This document shows positions 8,342 to 16,611 of a stretch of DNA of 64,000 nt, piece after piece. Position 1 is the stretch's first letter; each line of letters begins with the position of its first letter. Location of the stretch: contig JANMDN010000044.1 in assembly GCA_031376285.1 (NCBI GenBank), positions 1 through 64,000 on the forward strand. Reading direction: 5' to 3'. A model generated the notes under the pieces. The model was not told the origin of the DNA and searched no databases. It saw only the letters and a list, made by a program, of their open reading frames with translations. A program made the translations under genes and the position numbers. The stretch comes from JANMDN01 sp031376285. Its GTDB lineage: Bacteria; Actinomycetota; Thermoleophilia; Miltoncostaeales; Miltoncostaeaceae.

Positions 8342-8378
8342 CTACCCTAGAACGTGGGAGGTGGTCCGGGGTGGCCCC
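8342..8378 (+). repeat. dispersed 36-37 nt element, copy A
   Basis: This copy runs from CTACCCT to GTGGCCCC and covers the mqnC stop codon. Its last 19 nt, GGTGGTYCGGGGTGGCCCC, are shared with copies at 41396-41431 and 61667-61702. It points away from the minus-strand CBM48 gene, whose start is about 190 nt away. GGGGTGGCCCC can form a small hairpin. Confidence 0.7.
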
Positions 8379-9511
8379 AAAGGGACGAGGCTCCGGGCGC
8401 CGCCGCAAGCGGCTGAGAAGCGGCGGATCGTGCGGTAGGCCGTGTCGCGCTGAACGGCACGTCGGCCGGTCGCTTCGATCGCGGAGACCATTCGTTCGGT
8501 GTCGAGCCGAAAGGCCGTGCCGGCGGCTCGGACGACGTTCTCCTCGATCATGATCGAGCCCATGTCGTCGCAGCCGAACTCCAATGCCAGCTGGCCGATC
8601 CGCAGGCCTTGGGTCACCCAGGAACTCTGGAAGTGGTCGAAGTTATCGAGATAGAGGCGACTCACGGCGAGCATCATCAGGTAGTCGGCCGCGGTCGTGC
8701 CCATGTGGTCGTCGCCTCGAACGCTGCCGCCACCGGACTGGTAGCTCCAGCACACGAACGCTCGGAAGCCCGGCACTTCGTCTTGAAGCTCGCGGAGACG
8801 GCGAAGGTGCTCGACGCGCTCCTCGGGGGTGTCGACGGTGCCGTACATCATCGTCGCCGACGTCGAGAGCCCCTGCAGGTGCGCCGCGCGCATGACACCC
8901 AACCACTCGTCGGTGGTCGTCTTTCGCGGCGCGATGATGTCCCGCACGCGGTCAACGAGGATCTCTGCGCCGCCGCCGGGGATGGAGTCAAGCCCGGCCG
9001 CCCGCAGCCGCTCAATCGTCTCGGCCAGGTCGAGCTTCGAGTAGAGCGCGATGTGGAGCACCTCGGACGGCGAGAGCGCGTGCAGATGGATCGGATACCG
9101 AGCCTTGATCTCTCGAAAAAGGTCCTCGTACCAGTCGATGCGAAGGCCCGGGTGGTGCCCCCCTTGGAGGAGCAGCGCGGTCCCGCCGAGGTCGAGTGTC
9201 TCCTCGATCTTCCGGAAGATCACCGACTTCGGTAGGACGTAGCCCTCCGGGTCCTTCGGGTGGCGGTAGAAGGCGCAGAAGTCGCAGTCGGTGACGCAGA
9301 AGTTCGTGTAGTTGACGTTCCGATCGACGATGAACGTGACCTCATCGTTGTTGGTCGTTCTCGCCCGCGCGCGCTGAGCAGCCGCGCCGACCGACAGGAG
9401 ATCGCCGGACGCGAGAAGGGCGAGCGCGTCGCCGTCGGAGATTCGCTCGCCGTCGTTTGCTCGGGTGAGCGCGTCGGTGTAGGCCCGGCCCGGGTGCAGG
9501 GTGGTCGTCAT
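8342..9511 (-). CDS. mqnC: cyclic dehypoxanthinyl futalosine synthase (MqnC)
   Basis: This 389-residue radical-SAM enzyme cyclises dehypoxanthine futalosine in the futalosine route to menaquinone. The SAM cluster motif CVTDCDFC is at about residue 72, followed by LLQGGHHPGL, HALSPSEV, IPGGGAEIL and a C-terminal SSWVTQG region typical of MqnC rather than CofH. Length is normal. Its start overlaps the mqnA stop by 4 nt, so it is the last gene of a mqn/menaquinone operon transcribed from about 13.1 kb. The last residues are encoded inside a dispersed repeat. Confidence 0.95.
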   Translation of the reverse strand: MTTTLHPGRAYTDALTRANDGERISDGDALALLASGDLLSVGAAAQRARARTTNNDEVTFIVDRNVNYTNFCVTDCDFCAFYRHPKDPEGYVLPKSVIFRKIEETLDLGGTALLLQGGHHPGLRIDWYEDLFREIKARYPIHLHALSPSEVLHIALYSKLDLAETIERLRAAGLDSIPGGGAEILVDRVRDIIAPRKTTTDEWLGVMRAAHLQGLSTSATMMYGTVDTPEERVEHLRRLRELQDEVPGFRAFVCWSYQSGGGSVRGDDHMGTTAADYLMMLAVSRLYLDNFDHFQSSWVTQGLRIGQLALEFGCDDMGSIMIEENVVRAAGTAFRLDTERMVSAIEATGRRAVQRDTAYRTIRRFSAACGGARSLVPLGPPRTTSHVLG

Positions 9512-10320
9512 GCGGCCTGCCTTGGGATCTGTGGCAGCGTGTCCAGCTCTCCGGCCGCTCGCGCCCGCTCACAGAACGCGGAGAGTCCGTCGATCTCGGC
9601 GCGACCAAAGCCGTAGCGCAGGCGGGCAAAGTAGCGCTCGATCTCCTCAGGCGGGAACCCAAACCGATGGACGGCCGCGTCGATGACCGGCCGTGGGTTC
9701 TGCGCGTACGCCGCTCGAGCCTCGCGCAGGAGATCTGCGACGGCGCCAACCTCGCTCGCTCGTTCGCGCGCAACCTCGTCGCGGACGGCCCACACCGCGA
9801 AGACCATCGGAAGACCCGTTTCCTGCGTCCACCGTGCTCCGAGATCGGTCGAAAACGGCGCGAAACCGGCGCGCAGGTCGCGGAGCGCCTCGTCGGCGAT
9901 TACGAGTGCGCCATCGACATGGTCGAGGGCTTCGGAGGCAGGACCGCGCAACGTCTCGAACCGAACCGACGGGCCGATCAGCACACGAAGAAGCGCGACC
10001 GAGCTTGCGCTGTGCGGGGTCACGGCAACGGTCTTCACCGCGTCGAACGGCACTCTGGAAAAGAGCTGAATCGAGTCGACGGCCCCGGCGGCGGTGATCG
10101 AGGCCACGGGGAGCAATCGAAGCTCGTCGCTATGGCGCGCGTACGTGATGCTGGACACGGCCGACAGATCCAGCTCGTTGGCCAGGAGTGCCGTGTTGAG
10201 GGTGGTGGGGAGTCCGTCGGTGAACTTCAGGTGTCGGCCACTCGGGCCCTCGAGGTGATGGTAGATCGGATACATGTTGAGGGCGCTGATTCGCCCGACG
10301 CGCAGCGGGGGCCGTGTCAT
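9508..10320 (-). CDS. mqnA: chorismate dehydratase (MqnA)
   Basis: This 270-residue protein has the periplasmic-binding-protein-like fold of MqnA, which dehydrates chorismate to 3-enolpyruvylbenzoate, the first step of the futalosine pathway. Motifs include VGRISALNMYPIYHHL at the start, DGLPTTLN, DLSAVSSITYARH and the C-terminal RYFARLRYGF. It overlaps mqnC by 4 nt downstream and the upstream half-radical-SAM gene by 4 nt, so the three are tightly coupled. Confidence 0.95.
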   Translation of the reverse strand: MTRPPLRVGRISALNMYPIYHHLEGPSGRHLKFTDGLPTTLNTALLANELDLSAVSSITYARHSDELRLLPVASITAAGAVDSIQLFSRVPFDAVKTVAVTPHSASSVALLRVLIGPSVRFETLRGPASEALDHVDGALVIADEALRDLRAGFAPFSTDLGARWTQETGLPMVFAVWAVRDEVARERASEVGAVADLLREARAAYAQNPRPVIDAAVHRFGFPPEEIERYFARLRYGFGRAEIDGLSAFCERARAAGELDTLPQIPRQAA

Positions 10321-10856
10321 CGCTCAACCGCCCGGCGCCCGACGGCCGCGGCGAGGTGGGCCGGATCGGTCCGGTCTCCCTCGGGCAGCACCCAGTCGTT
10401 TGCGCCGAAGGCAACCGCGACCTGGCAAAGCGACGCGCCGAGACGCTCCCACGAGGGTCGCACCCACACGACGTCGGGCAGCGCGTGACGGCACGCGGCG
10501 ATGACGGCGAGATCCTGAACACCCCACGATCCAGGCGAGCCGTCCGCGGGAACCGGGCAGACCGCGCGGAGCTTGCCGCTCCCCGCCTGCAACTCGGCCA
10601 GCTCGAGCAATCGATCGGCGGTCGCCTCTGCGGGAACGGCCGTCCCGTAGAGAACCGTTGCCTCGCTCGGCAGTCCCGACTCGTGCGCGCGGCGATGATC
10701 CTCGACTCGTCCCTCGATCGCCCCGTCGTCGATGAGGCCGCCCGACCGGGGCTTGCGCGTCCAGGTGACGGGCTCGTTCAGGTCCAGCGAAAGGCTCGCC
10801 GCAGCGCCCACTGGATCAGTCGCGCGGATCATCTCGATGAGCTCGTCGCGGGTCAT
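10317..10856 (-). CDS. orphan C-terminal half of an MqnC/MqnE-like TIM barrel, no Fe-S motif
   Basis: This 179-residue protein has no CxxxCxxC cluster motif. Its middle and end follow the C-terminal half of MqnC/MqnE enzymes: SGLPSEATVLYGTA matches the SATMMYGT region, LLELAELQAGSGKLRAV matches the LRRLRELQDEVPGFRAF region, and GASLCQVAVAFGANDWV matches the end of the barrel. The GC-rich codons and conserved context argue against simple decay. It starts 4 nt inside the polyprenyl synthase gene end and overlaps mqnA by 4 nt. It could be an accessory or degenerate MqnE-like subunit. The function is unknown. Confidence 0.75.
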   Translation of the reverse strand: MTRDELIEMIRATDPVGAAASLSLDLNEPVTWTRKPRSGGLIDDGAIEGRVEDHRRAHESGLPSEATVLYGTAVPAEATADRLLELAELQAGSGKLRAVCPVPADGSPGSWGVQDLAVIAACRHALPDVVWVRPSWERLGASLCQVAVAFGANDWVLPEGDRTDPAHLAAAVGRRAVER

Positions 10857-11878
10857 GCGAACCGGTCCACCACGCCATCGGCGATGCTCATCAACGTCTC
10901 TTGGTGGACACCGTCGAGCGGCGCGTCGATCGCGGCTCGCGCTGCCGCCACGAACCCGAGGGCTTGGTCTCGTGCCTCGACCACACCCTGATGGGTTGCA
11001 AGTCGGTCACACAGGGGCTCGACACCCGTTCCGTTGCCGGCGGTCGCGACAAGGTGCGCAAGACTGGGCTCTGCGCGCAGCGCGAGAATCACCGGCAGCG
11101 TGATCGTGCCGCCGAGGAGATCGGTGCCCCGACGCTTCCCAGTCGCGGCGGGTGAGCCGGCAATGTCGAGAATGTCGTCGAAGATCTGAAAGGCCACCCC
11201 GACGTGCTCGCCAAACGCGCCGAGCCGATCCTGCGTCTCACGGCTGGCGCCACCGAGGAGCGCCCCGAGCCGGCAGGACGCGGAGAAGAGGGCCGACGTC
11301 TTGCGCCGACATCGGGCGAGGTAGGCATCCTCGGTCAGCGAGAGGTCAAACGCAGCGCGTTGCTGATCAAGCTCACCTCGGGACAGGTCGAGCGCCGCCG
11401 CGGCGAGTACCTCGACCGCTTCGGGTTCGCCGGCGCGGGTGAGCTCGGAAAACGCCCGTGCAAACAGGAAATCGCCCACCTGCACGGCCCGTTCAGGACC
11501 CCTCGCCGCGGCCACTGTCGGCCGGCCTCGGCGGATTGTCGCCCCGTCGAGGAGGTCGTCGTGCACGAGCGTCGCCATGTGCACCAGCTCGACGGAAACA
11601 GCGGCCGACACGAGTGCGGTGCGGTTCTCGCTTCGACGCGGGGCACTGCAAAACACGAGGAGCGGGCGCAGCCGCTTTCCTCCCGCCGAAAGCGTCTCTG
11701 CCGCTGGTTCGCTCATCGCGACTCCGTGACCGGCAACGACGACCGACAGGCGCTCTTCGCACGCCGCAAGCTCGCGGCGCCGATCGCGGACCAGCCGGAG
11801 CGTGCCCTTCTGGAGGGTGGCGATTAGATGACCCTCCCGTAGTGCAGCGCAACCATGCCGCCCGCAAACGTCCGCCAC
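10853..11878 (-). CDS. polyprenyl diphosphate synthase (menaquinone side chain)
   Basis: This trans-prenyl transferase builds the isoprenoid tail. Both aspartate-rich motifs are visible: HDDLLDGATIRRG and FQIFDDILDIAG, with GGKRLRPLL near the N-terminus. It is the likely heptaprenyl-type synthase for menaquinone, given mqn and menG on either side. The start is uncertain. GTG 11878 overlaps menG by 55 nt, and ATG 11716 would remove the conserved first helix. Residues upstream of that ATG look genuine, so the true start lies between about 11824 and 11878, perhaps at a rare codon. Confidence 0.9.
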   Translation of the reverse strand: MADVCGRHGCAALREGHLIATLQKGTLRLVRDRRRELAACEERLSVVVAGHGVAMSEPAAETLSAGGKRLRPLLVFCSAPRRSENRTALVSAAVSVELVHMATLVHDDLLDGATIRRGRPTVAAARGPERAVQVGDFLFARAFSELTRAGEPEAVEVLAAAALDLSRGELDQQRAAFDLSLTEDAYLARCRRKTSALFSASCRLGALLGGASRETQDRLGAFGEHVGVAFQIFDDILDIAGSPAATGKRRGTDLLGGTITLPVILALRAEPSLAHLVATAGNGTGVEPLCDRLATHQGVVEARDQALGFVAAARAAIDAPLDGVHQETLMSIADGVVDRFA

Positions 11879-12528
11879 GCAACCGATCGAAGCCCGGCTG
11901 CGGCGAGGTGCGCGGCAAGCGCTGGTGGAGTGGGGAACCGCTTCGCCGATGCTGGGAGGTACTGGTACGCGGCCCCGTCGCTTCCAACCAAGCGACCGAG
12001 ACCGGGAACGACCCGGTCAAACCAGGTTCCGTACAGCGCCCTCAGATGCCGGGGGACCGTGATGTCGAGGACGACAACCCGACCACCGGGTCGGACAACG
12101 CGCGTCAACTCGGCAAGCCCTAGGTCGAGGTCGGCGAAGTTTCGGGCGCCGAACCCGACCGTCGCCGCATCGAAGTGGTTGCTTGCAAACGGCAGGTCAA
12201 GTGCGTCCCCTTGCAGGAGATCGATCGGCCGCCCCAAAACCTTCGGGCGGGCGAGCGCGAGCATCTCCTCGGCGAAATCAAGCGCCACCACGCGGCCCGC
12301 CGGGCCGACGCGACTCGCGAGATCGAGGGCGAGGTCGGCCGTTCCGGTACAGCAGTCGAGCACGCGGTCGCCGGCGGCGACGTCAGCCGCTGCGGCCGCT
12401 GCGCGCCGCCAGCGCCCGTCGAGGCCCGCGCTCATGATGCGGTTCATCCGGTCGTAGCGCGGCGCGAGCCGATTGAACATCGCGCGCACCTCGACGGCCG
12501 GGAGTGTCCCGGTCGCCTTGGTCATCAT
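11824..12528 (-). CDS. menG: demethylmenaquinone C-methyltransferase (MenG/UbiE)
   Basis: This 234-residue class I SAM methyltransferase performs the last step of menaquinone synthesis. Motifs are FNRLAPRYDRMNRIMS at the N-terminus, VLDCCTGTADLAL for SAM binding, VGFGARNFADL, then RVVRPGGRVVVLD. Its length and motif order are those of UbiE/MenG. It overlaps ubiX upstream by 4 nt and the polyprenyl synthase downstream, so quinone tail synthesis, decarboxylation cofactor and methylation are encoded together. Confidence 0.95.
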   Translation of the reverse strand: MMTKATGTLPAVEVRAMFNRLAPRYDRMNRIMSAGLDGRWRRAAAAAADVAAGDRVLDCCTGTADLALDLASRVGPAGRVVALDFAEEMLALARPKVLGRPIDLLQGDALDLPFASNHFDAATVGFGARNFADLDLGLAELTRVVRPGGRVVVLDITVPRHLRALYGTWFDRVVPGLGRLVGSDGAAYQYLPASAKRFPTPPALAAHLAAAGLRSVAWRTFAGGMVALHYGRVI

Positions 12529-13148
12529 CTGGCAGCCTCCGTCGTTTCGCCCCAGCGCCGGATCAGGTCGTGTTCGACGCCGATCTGGTCAAGGGCCTTG
12601 CCGACAACGAAGTCGACGAGATCGTCCATTCCTCGGGGAATGCCATAGAAGCCTGGCATTGCGGGAAGGACGATCGCCCCCGCGCGCGTCACGGTGAGCA
12701 TGTTCTCGATGTGGACGACGCTGAGCGGCGTCTCGCGGGGCATGAGCACGAGCATGCGACGCTCCTTGAGCATCACGTCGCAGGCGCGATGGATCAGGTT
12801 TGAGCCGGTTCCGTGCGCGACCGCCGCAAGGGTCGACATCGAGCACGGGGCGACGATCGCGGCGGGCGCTCTCGACGAGCCCGAGGCGAACGGGGCGGTG
12901 AGGTCGTACAGGTCGAGCACCACAACGGTGCCGGCGGGGTCGGCGTAGCGATCGACGAGGCGTCCTGCCGCTTCCGGTATCGAAAGCGTCGGCTTCGGGC
13001 CGAGTTCGAAGATCTCGTGCCCGATGACCTGTGCTCCGGCGCCACTCAGGCAGAGCCCGACCTCGCACCCCGCGCGCGTCAGCGCAGCGAGCGTTCTCGC
13101 CCCGTAGATCGCGCCGCTTGCGCCGGTGATGCCAAGGAATACACGCAT
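12525..13148 (-). CDS. ubiX: flavin prenyltransferase UbiX (partner of UbiD)
   Basis: This 207-residue protein makes prenylated FMN, the cofactor of UbiD-type decarboxylases. The N-terminal GITGASGAIYGARTL flavin site, SNLIHRACDVMLKERR and the PRETPLS motif are all present. In futalosine organisms a UbiX/UbiD pair removes the carboxyl group of the prenylated naphthoate; the UbiD lies at 18238-19674. I chose ATG 13148, which removes ten non-conserved residues. It is the first gene of the menaquinone run that ends with mqnC. Confidence 0.95.
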   Translation of the reverse strand: MRVFLGITGASGAIYGARTLAALTRAGCEVGLCLSGAGAQVIGHEIFELGPKPTLSIPEAAGRLVDRYADPAGTVVVLDLYDLTAPFASGSSRAPAAIVAPCSMSTLAAVAHGTGSNLIHRACDVMLKERRMLVLMPRETPLSVVHIENMLTVTRAGAIVLPAMPGFYGIPRGMDDLVDFVVGKALDQIGVEHDLIRRWGETTEAAR

Positions 13149-13183
13149 CTCAAGTTGATCGTAGACGGCGCCCGCCACGCGAA

Positions 13184-13211
13184 ACGGGGTCCGGCGTCAT
13201 CGGGACCCCGT
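13184..13211 (-). terminator. probable terminator after qcrC
   Basis: A 9-bp perfect stem (ACGGGGTCC with GGACCCCGT, 10-nt loop) lies between the qcrC stop and the ubiX start. On the minus strand it is followed by TTTCG, a short T-run. It probably ends the qcr transcript. Confidence 0.6.
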
Positions 13212-13242
13212 CTGCTGGGCAGTCAGTCAGCGGCTCGAGGGA

Positions 13243-13998
13243 TCACTTGTACTTCGTTCCGAGCCCGTCGAGGAAGATCCCGAGGTCGCCAAACTGCTTC
13301 TCCGTGAACTTTCCCCCGAAGGCCGGCATTGGCGATCCCGGTATCTTCGAGGTGGGTTCCTTCAGATGGGCAATCTGCCATTCCACCCCGCGTGCCTTCG
13401 CCCCCTCGTTTGTCAATTCCGGGGCGCCCACGTTCTGCACGCCGAAACCCTTGAGGACATGGCAGTTCTTGCAGATATTCGAGGTGTAGATCTCATACCC
13501 CGACTGTGCCTGCGCGTCGAGCCCAGTGAGGGCTGGTCCTGCCCCTCCGCCTTCGGGGGCCGTCGCCCCGACGTACGTGAGGTAGCAGAGGAAGAACATG
13601 ATCGTCCCGGCCGACATCATCGCGAAGGGGCGCTTCCAGATCCGTCGCTCAGGCCCGCGATCGATGAAGGGCACCAGAAAGAGCAGTGCCATGAGGATGT
13701 TCGGGATGATGAACGTCGCCATGATGAGGGGCAGGAAGGCGTTCTGGTTCTTGAAGATCTTCAGGAGCTCGAAAAGGAAGAAGAAGTACCACTCGGGGCG
13801 CGGGATGAAGTCCGTCGTTGCCGGGTTGATCTCTTCGCCGACCCGGACCCGAGCCGTGACCGCCAAGAGGATGACGACCGCGATCGCAAAGAGCGCGACG
13901 ATGTGGTCTTTGTAGATCGCGTACGGGAAGAACGGCTTGCCGTCGGCTTTTGCCGCCGCGTAGTCGCGCTTGTAGCTCTCTTTCTGAGCCTGTTTCAT
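13243..13998 (-). CDS. qcrC: menaquinol:cytochrome c reductase subunit IV-cytochrome c fusion (QcrC)
   Basis: This 251-residue protein joins a b6f-like subunit IV to a class I cytochrome c. The first part has transmembrane helices at about residues 31-50, 89-109 and 124-146, with the quinol-site motif RPEWYFFFLFELLK. The cytochrome domain from about residue 160 has the heme-attachment motif CKNCH and a distal Met in SPMPAFGGKF. The same layout is known from the Bacillus QcrABC complex, which oxidises menaquinol. Its start overlaps the qcrB stop by 4 nt. Confidence 0.94.
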   Translation of the reverse strand: MKQAQKESYKRDYAAAKADGKPFFPYAIYKDHIVALFAIAVVILLAVTARVRVGEEINPATTDFIPRPEWYFFFLFELLKIFKNQNAFLPLIMATFIIPNILMALLFLVPFIDRGPERRIWKRPFAMMSAGTIMFFLCYLTYVGATAPEGGGAGPALTGLDAQAQSGYEIYTSNICKNCHVLKGFGVQNVGAPELTNEGAKARGVEWQIAHLKEPTSKIPGSPMPAFGGKFTEKQFGDLGIFLDGLGTKYK

Positions 13999-14828
13999 TC
14001 GCTACTCCCCGTCGTTGCCTCAACCTGGATCGGGGCTCCTGCCGGAACCGCGGTCCGTCCGGGAATGACCCGCTCGCGTACCGCCTGGCGACGGGCGTTC
14101 TCCTCATCGCGATCGATCCGCATGCGGCGCTTGGCCCACGGTGGCTCGGAGATCCCGAGCTTGGTCACCAGGTACAGGTGCAGGCCGATGAAGGTCGCCA
14201 TGCCACCGGGTATCAGCAACATATGGATCGAGTAGAAGCGGCTGAGCGTATTCGGCCCGAACTCTGGGCCAGCCCGCAGGATCTGCCCGAGGTACGGCCC
14301 GACGATCGGCGCACTCGCGGTGATGTTCACCGCCACCACTGTCGCCCAGTATGCCTTTTGATCCCAGACGAGCAGGTAGCCGGTGAGGCCCATGAACATG
14401 GTCATCACGAGGAGCACCGCTCCGGTGACCCAGGTCAACTCGCGCGGGTACTTGTACGACCCGAAGAAGAAGACCCGGCCCATGTGGAGGAAGACGACGA
14501 CGATCATCGCCGAGGCACCCCACTTGTGCATGCCCCGCACGAGCCAGCCCCACGTCACGTCGTTGGTGATGCTCTCGATGCTGCCGAAGGCCGTCTTGGT
14601 GTCGGGCTTGTAGTACATCGCGAGAAAGATCCCGGTCACGGCCTGCAGCGCGAAGAGCACCATCGCGGTGAAGCCGAGCGTTTGGAACCAGCTCGTGCCG
14701 CGCGGGATGTTCCGGTTGAGGAACCATCCCGCGCCGAACTTGACGCCGGTGCGCTCATCGACGTAGTCGAGGGCATCCATCGCCGGCCTGACGCCGGGTG
14801 GTTTCGGTCCGATGTCCTTGGTCGCCAC
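13995..14828 (-). CDS. qcrB: menaquinol:cytochrome c reductase cytochrome b6-like subunit (QcrB)
   Basis: This 277-residue protein is a short, split cytochrome b carrying the four-helix heme core. Bis-histidine ligands are visible in WLVRGMHKWG with FLHMGRV, and in FYSIHMLLIPGG with FIGLHLYL. It has extra N- and C-terminal soluble tails compared with Bacillus QcrB. It passes electrons from menaquinol across the membrane and to the Rieske protein. It lies 11 nt after qcrA and overlaps qcrC. Confidence 0.95.
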   Translation of the reverse strand: MATKDIGPKPPGVRPAMDALDYVDERTGVKFGAGWFLNRNIPRGTSWFQTLGFTAMVLFALQAVTGIFLAMYYKPDTKTAFGSIESITNDVTWGWLVRGMHKWGASAMIVVVFLHMGRVFFFGSYKYPRELTWVTGAVLLVMTMFMGLTGYLLVWDQKAYWATVVAVNITASAPIVGPYLGQILRAGPEFGPNTLSRFYSIHMLLIPGGMATFIGLHLYLVTKLGISEPPWAKRRMRIDRDEENARRQAVRERVIPGRTAVPAGAPIQVEATTGSSE

Positions 14829-14839
14829 CTGTGACGCTC

Positions 14840-15631
14840 CTAGAACGGGTAGAGGTTGGAGAGGATGCCGTCGACGGGTTCGCCCGGCAGACGCAGCTTG
14901 TAGGGCTTCTCGTTCTTGTCGATCGAGTACGGCTTGCCTACCAGCACGCGGAGTTTGTCTCCGGTTCCCCCAGCGAGTGCCTTGAAGGCCTCCGGAAGGG
15001 GGACGTCCTTCGTGCCGTCGGTGATCTTGATGTCGAATCGGTCGAGCGGGCGCGGAGGCGGGCCGCCTGAGACCAGGCCACGATCGTCGTAGGCGCCACC
15101 GTGGCAGGGGCAGGCGTACGTACCCGAGCCTTCCTCAACCGGGCAGCCGAGGTGCGCGCAGCGATTCCAGATCGCGAGGAGCTCGAGGTCGTCTTCCGCT
15201 ACCTCGAGGGGCTTCACGTCCTCTTTGCCGAGCTTGCGCGTCAGCGCGATAAAGACGCGACGGTCGCCTTCTGGGTTCGGGCCTGAGATGGCGATGGACG
15301 CGACGCCTCCAACGACCGGTTCGCCGCCTCCATCAGGAGCCGCGTAGGGCGGCGGGTTCTTGATCAGATCCTTCGCGGGTCCCGCGTCGATCCAGCGGAA
15401 GTCCTCGGCCTTCAGCGGGTCGACGACCGCGAAGCCGACCACCGGCACGATGATCGCTGCGCCCATGACGCCACCGGTGGCAAGCGCCACGCCGGCGAGG
15501 AACTTCGTTCGAGTGACGTAGTCGGGGTCGTCGCTGTGGTCATGCGTCGGCGCTGGGTCGTGCGCGCGCGGGCCTTGGTAGTGCCCGTCACCGTCGTGTT
15601 CCAGCGTTCCGTTGCCCGGGTCTTCTGCCAC
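14840..15631 (-). CDS. qcrA: menaquinol:cytochrome c reductase Rieske iron-sulfur subunit (QcrA)
   Basis: This protein of about 263 residues has a His/Asp-rich N-terminal tail, one transmembrane anchor (about residues 41-65) and a C-terminal Rieske domain. The 2Fe-2S ligands are CAHLGC and CPCHGG. I chose GTG 15631 because GAGGAGG lies just upstream; a longer frame to 15676 lacks a ribosome site. Proteins of this kind are Tat-dependent, and tatA is in the window, although the twin-arginine motif is not classical here. It is first in the qcrABC operon. Confidence 0.94.
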   Translation of the reverse strand: MAEDPGNGTLEHDGDGHYQGPRAHDPAPTHDHSDDPDYVTRTKFLAGVALATGGVMGAAIIVPVVGFAVVDPLKAEDFRWIDAGPAKDLIKNPPPYAAPDGGGEPVVGGVASIAISGPNPEGDRRVFIALTRKLGKEDVKPLEVAEDDLELLAIWNRCAHLGCPVEEGSGTYACPCHGGAYDDRGLVSGGPPPRPLDRFDIKITDGTKDVPLPEAFKALAGGTGDKLRVLVGKPYSIDKNEKPYKLRLPGEPVDGILSNLYPF

Positions 15632-15775
15632 TCGCCGACCTCCTCGAGACCGCGCCGCGCGCATTTCGTCGCGCATTCGGCTGCATTCAACCAGACCGGG
15701 GCCGACTGGACCCGCGAGGGGGCGGGCGGAATGTCCCGCCAGGTCGGGCCGATGTCACGCCTGCGCTCCGAAATG

Positions 15776-15804
15776 CCTGGGGCCGCCCAATTGGCGGCCC
15801 CAGG
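15776..15804 (-). terminator. strong hairpin after the first CHRD gene
   Basis: A perfect 12-bp stem (CCTGGGGCCGCC with its complement) around a CAATT loop lies 23 nt downstream of the CHRD stop and about 145 nt before qcrA. There is no long T-run, so it may be a rho-assisted or actinobacterial-type terminator. Confidence 0.65.
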
Positions 15805-15827
15805 GCGGCTCAAGAACGGGAAACGTC

Positions 15828-16448
15828 TTAGTGGTTGCGACCCTCGTCGCGCACGAGCTGGCCGCGGAGCGCGCCGTTCGGGAAGTCCGTCGTGTGCACG
15901 TTGACGTAGTACTTCTTGGCCCGGTAGCGGACCCCATCGAGGAGCGCCTGGTCGGCCTGCTGGCATGAGGAACTCGACGATGCGAACACGCTGCCCGGTT
16001 GGATGGGCGTGGGTGTCGGAAGTGTGAGTACGATTGGGCCGTTCTCGCCCTTGCGGCCAGCATGAATGTGCGCGCCGGTCGCGACGCCGCTGTCGACGGT
16101 GACGATGCCGACACAGATGAGTGAACCCTTGATGGAGATCGTCGCGCCACCACGGCCAAACGGATTGCCCGCGCGACGTCGCCCGTCGGCACCGACCTCA
16201 CTCTTGCCGAGGAGGCTCGCCGAGAAGATCGCGCGGCCATTCTGGCCGTACTGCGGCGTGACACCAGGCGGGAGGACGGAGATGGGCTGGCCGGTCTTGT
16301 CAGACACCGCGACGACGCCGCGCTTACCGGACTTGTCACCGTCCTTGCGTTTTCCGTCGTCGTCTCCACGACTTGCGAGGGCGACGCTTGAGCTGATGAG
16401 TGCCGCTGCGCCAACGGCGAGCATTGCACGGGAGTTTCGGAGCGCCAT
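15828..16448 (-). CDS. secreted CHRD-domain protein 1
   Basis: This 206-residue protein has a signal peptide (LAVGAAALISSSVALA), a charged Lys/Asp/Gly linker, and a CHRD domain. HIHAGRKGENGPIV and the closing VNVHTTDFPNGALRGQL are diagnostic. CHRD domains occur in extracellular proteins, and their bacterial role is poorly defined. The paralogue at 17525-18097 shares the same two motifs, and the two genes flank the COG0523 GTPase. Histidines in the HxH pair might bind metal, but that is inference. Confidence 0.88.
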   Translation of the reverse strand: MALRNSRAMLAVGAAALISSSVALASRGDDDGKRKDGDKSGKRGVVAVSDKTGQPISVLPPGVTPQYGQNGRAIFSASLLGKSEVGADGRRRAGNPFGRGGATISIKGSLICVGIVTVDSGVATGAHIHAGRKGENGPIVLTLPTPTPIQPGSVFASSSSSCQQADQALLDGVRYRAKKYYVNVHTTDFPNGALRGQLVRDEGRNH

Positions 16449-16580
16449 TCGGCTCGTCCTTTCGAGGGGGTGTCCTTCTCGTGTCATCGATGGTGCTTGC
16501 ACGGGCGGGTTGGCGCAACGAGGCCTTACAGCTCCATCACGAAGCCCTGTCTTCGCGAACACGTCCTTGGGTGAACCCTC

Positions 16581-16607
16581 GCGAAGCCTCGGCCTGCGAG
16601 GCTTCGC
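16581..16607. promoter_or_regulatory. perfect 11-bp inverted repeat before the COG0523 gene
   Basis: GCGAAGCCTCG and its exact complement surround a 5-nt loop, ending 4 nt before the ATG at 16612. It could be a repressor operator, or an mRNA hairpin that hides the start. No other ribosome site is evident. Confidence 0.6.
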
Positions 16608-16611
16608 AAAC

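Noticed and set aside
8342..8378. The dispersed element as a tRNA-like, SRP or RNase P fragment
   Set aside because: It lacks the conserved loops of those RNAs; only the G-rich core and a possible hairpin are seen.
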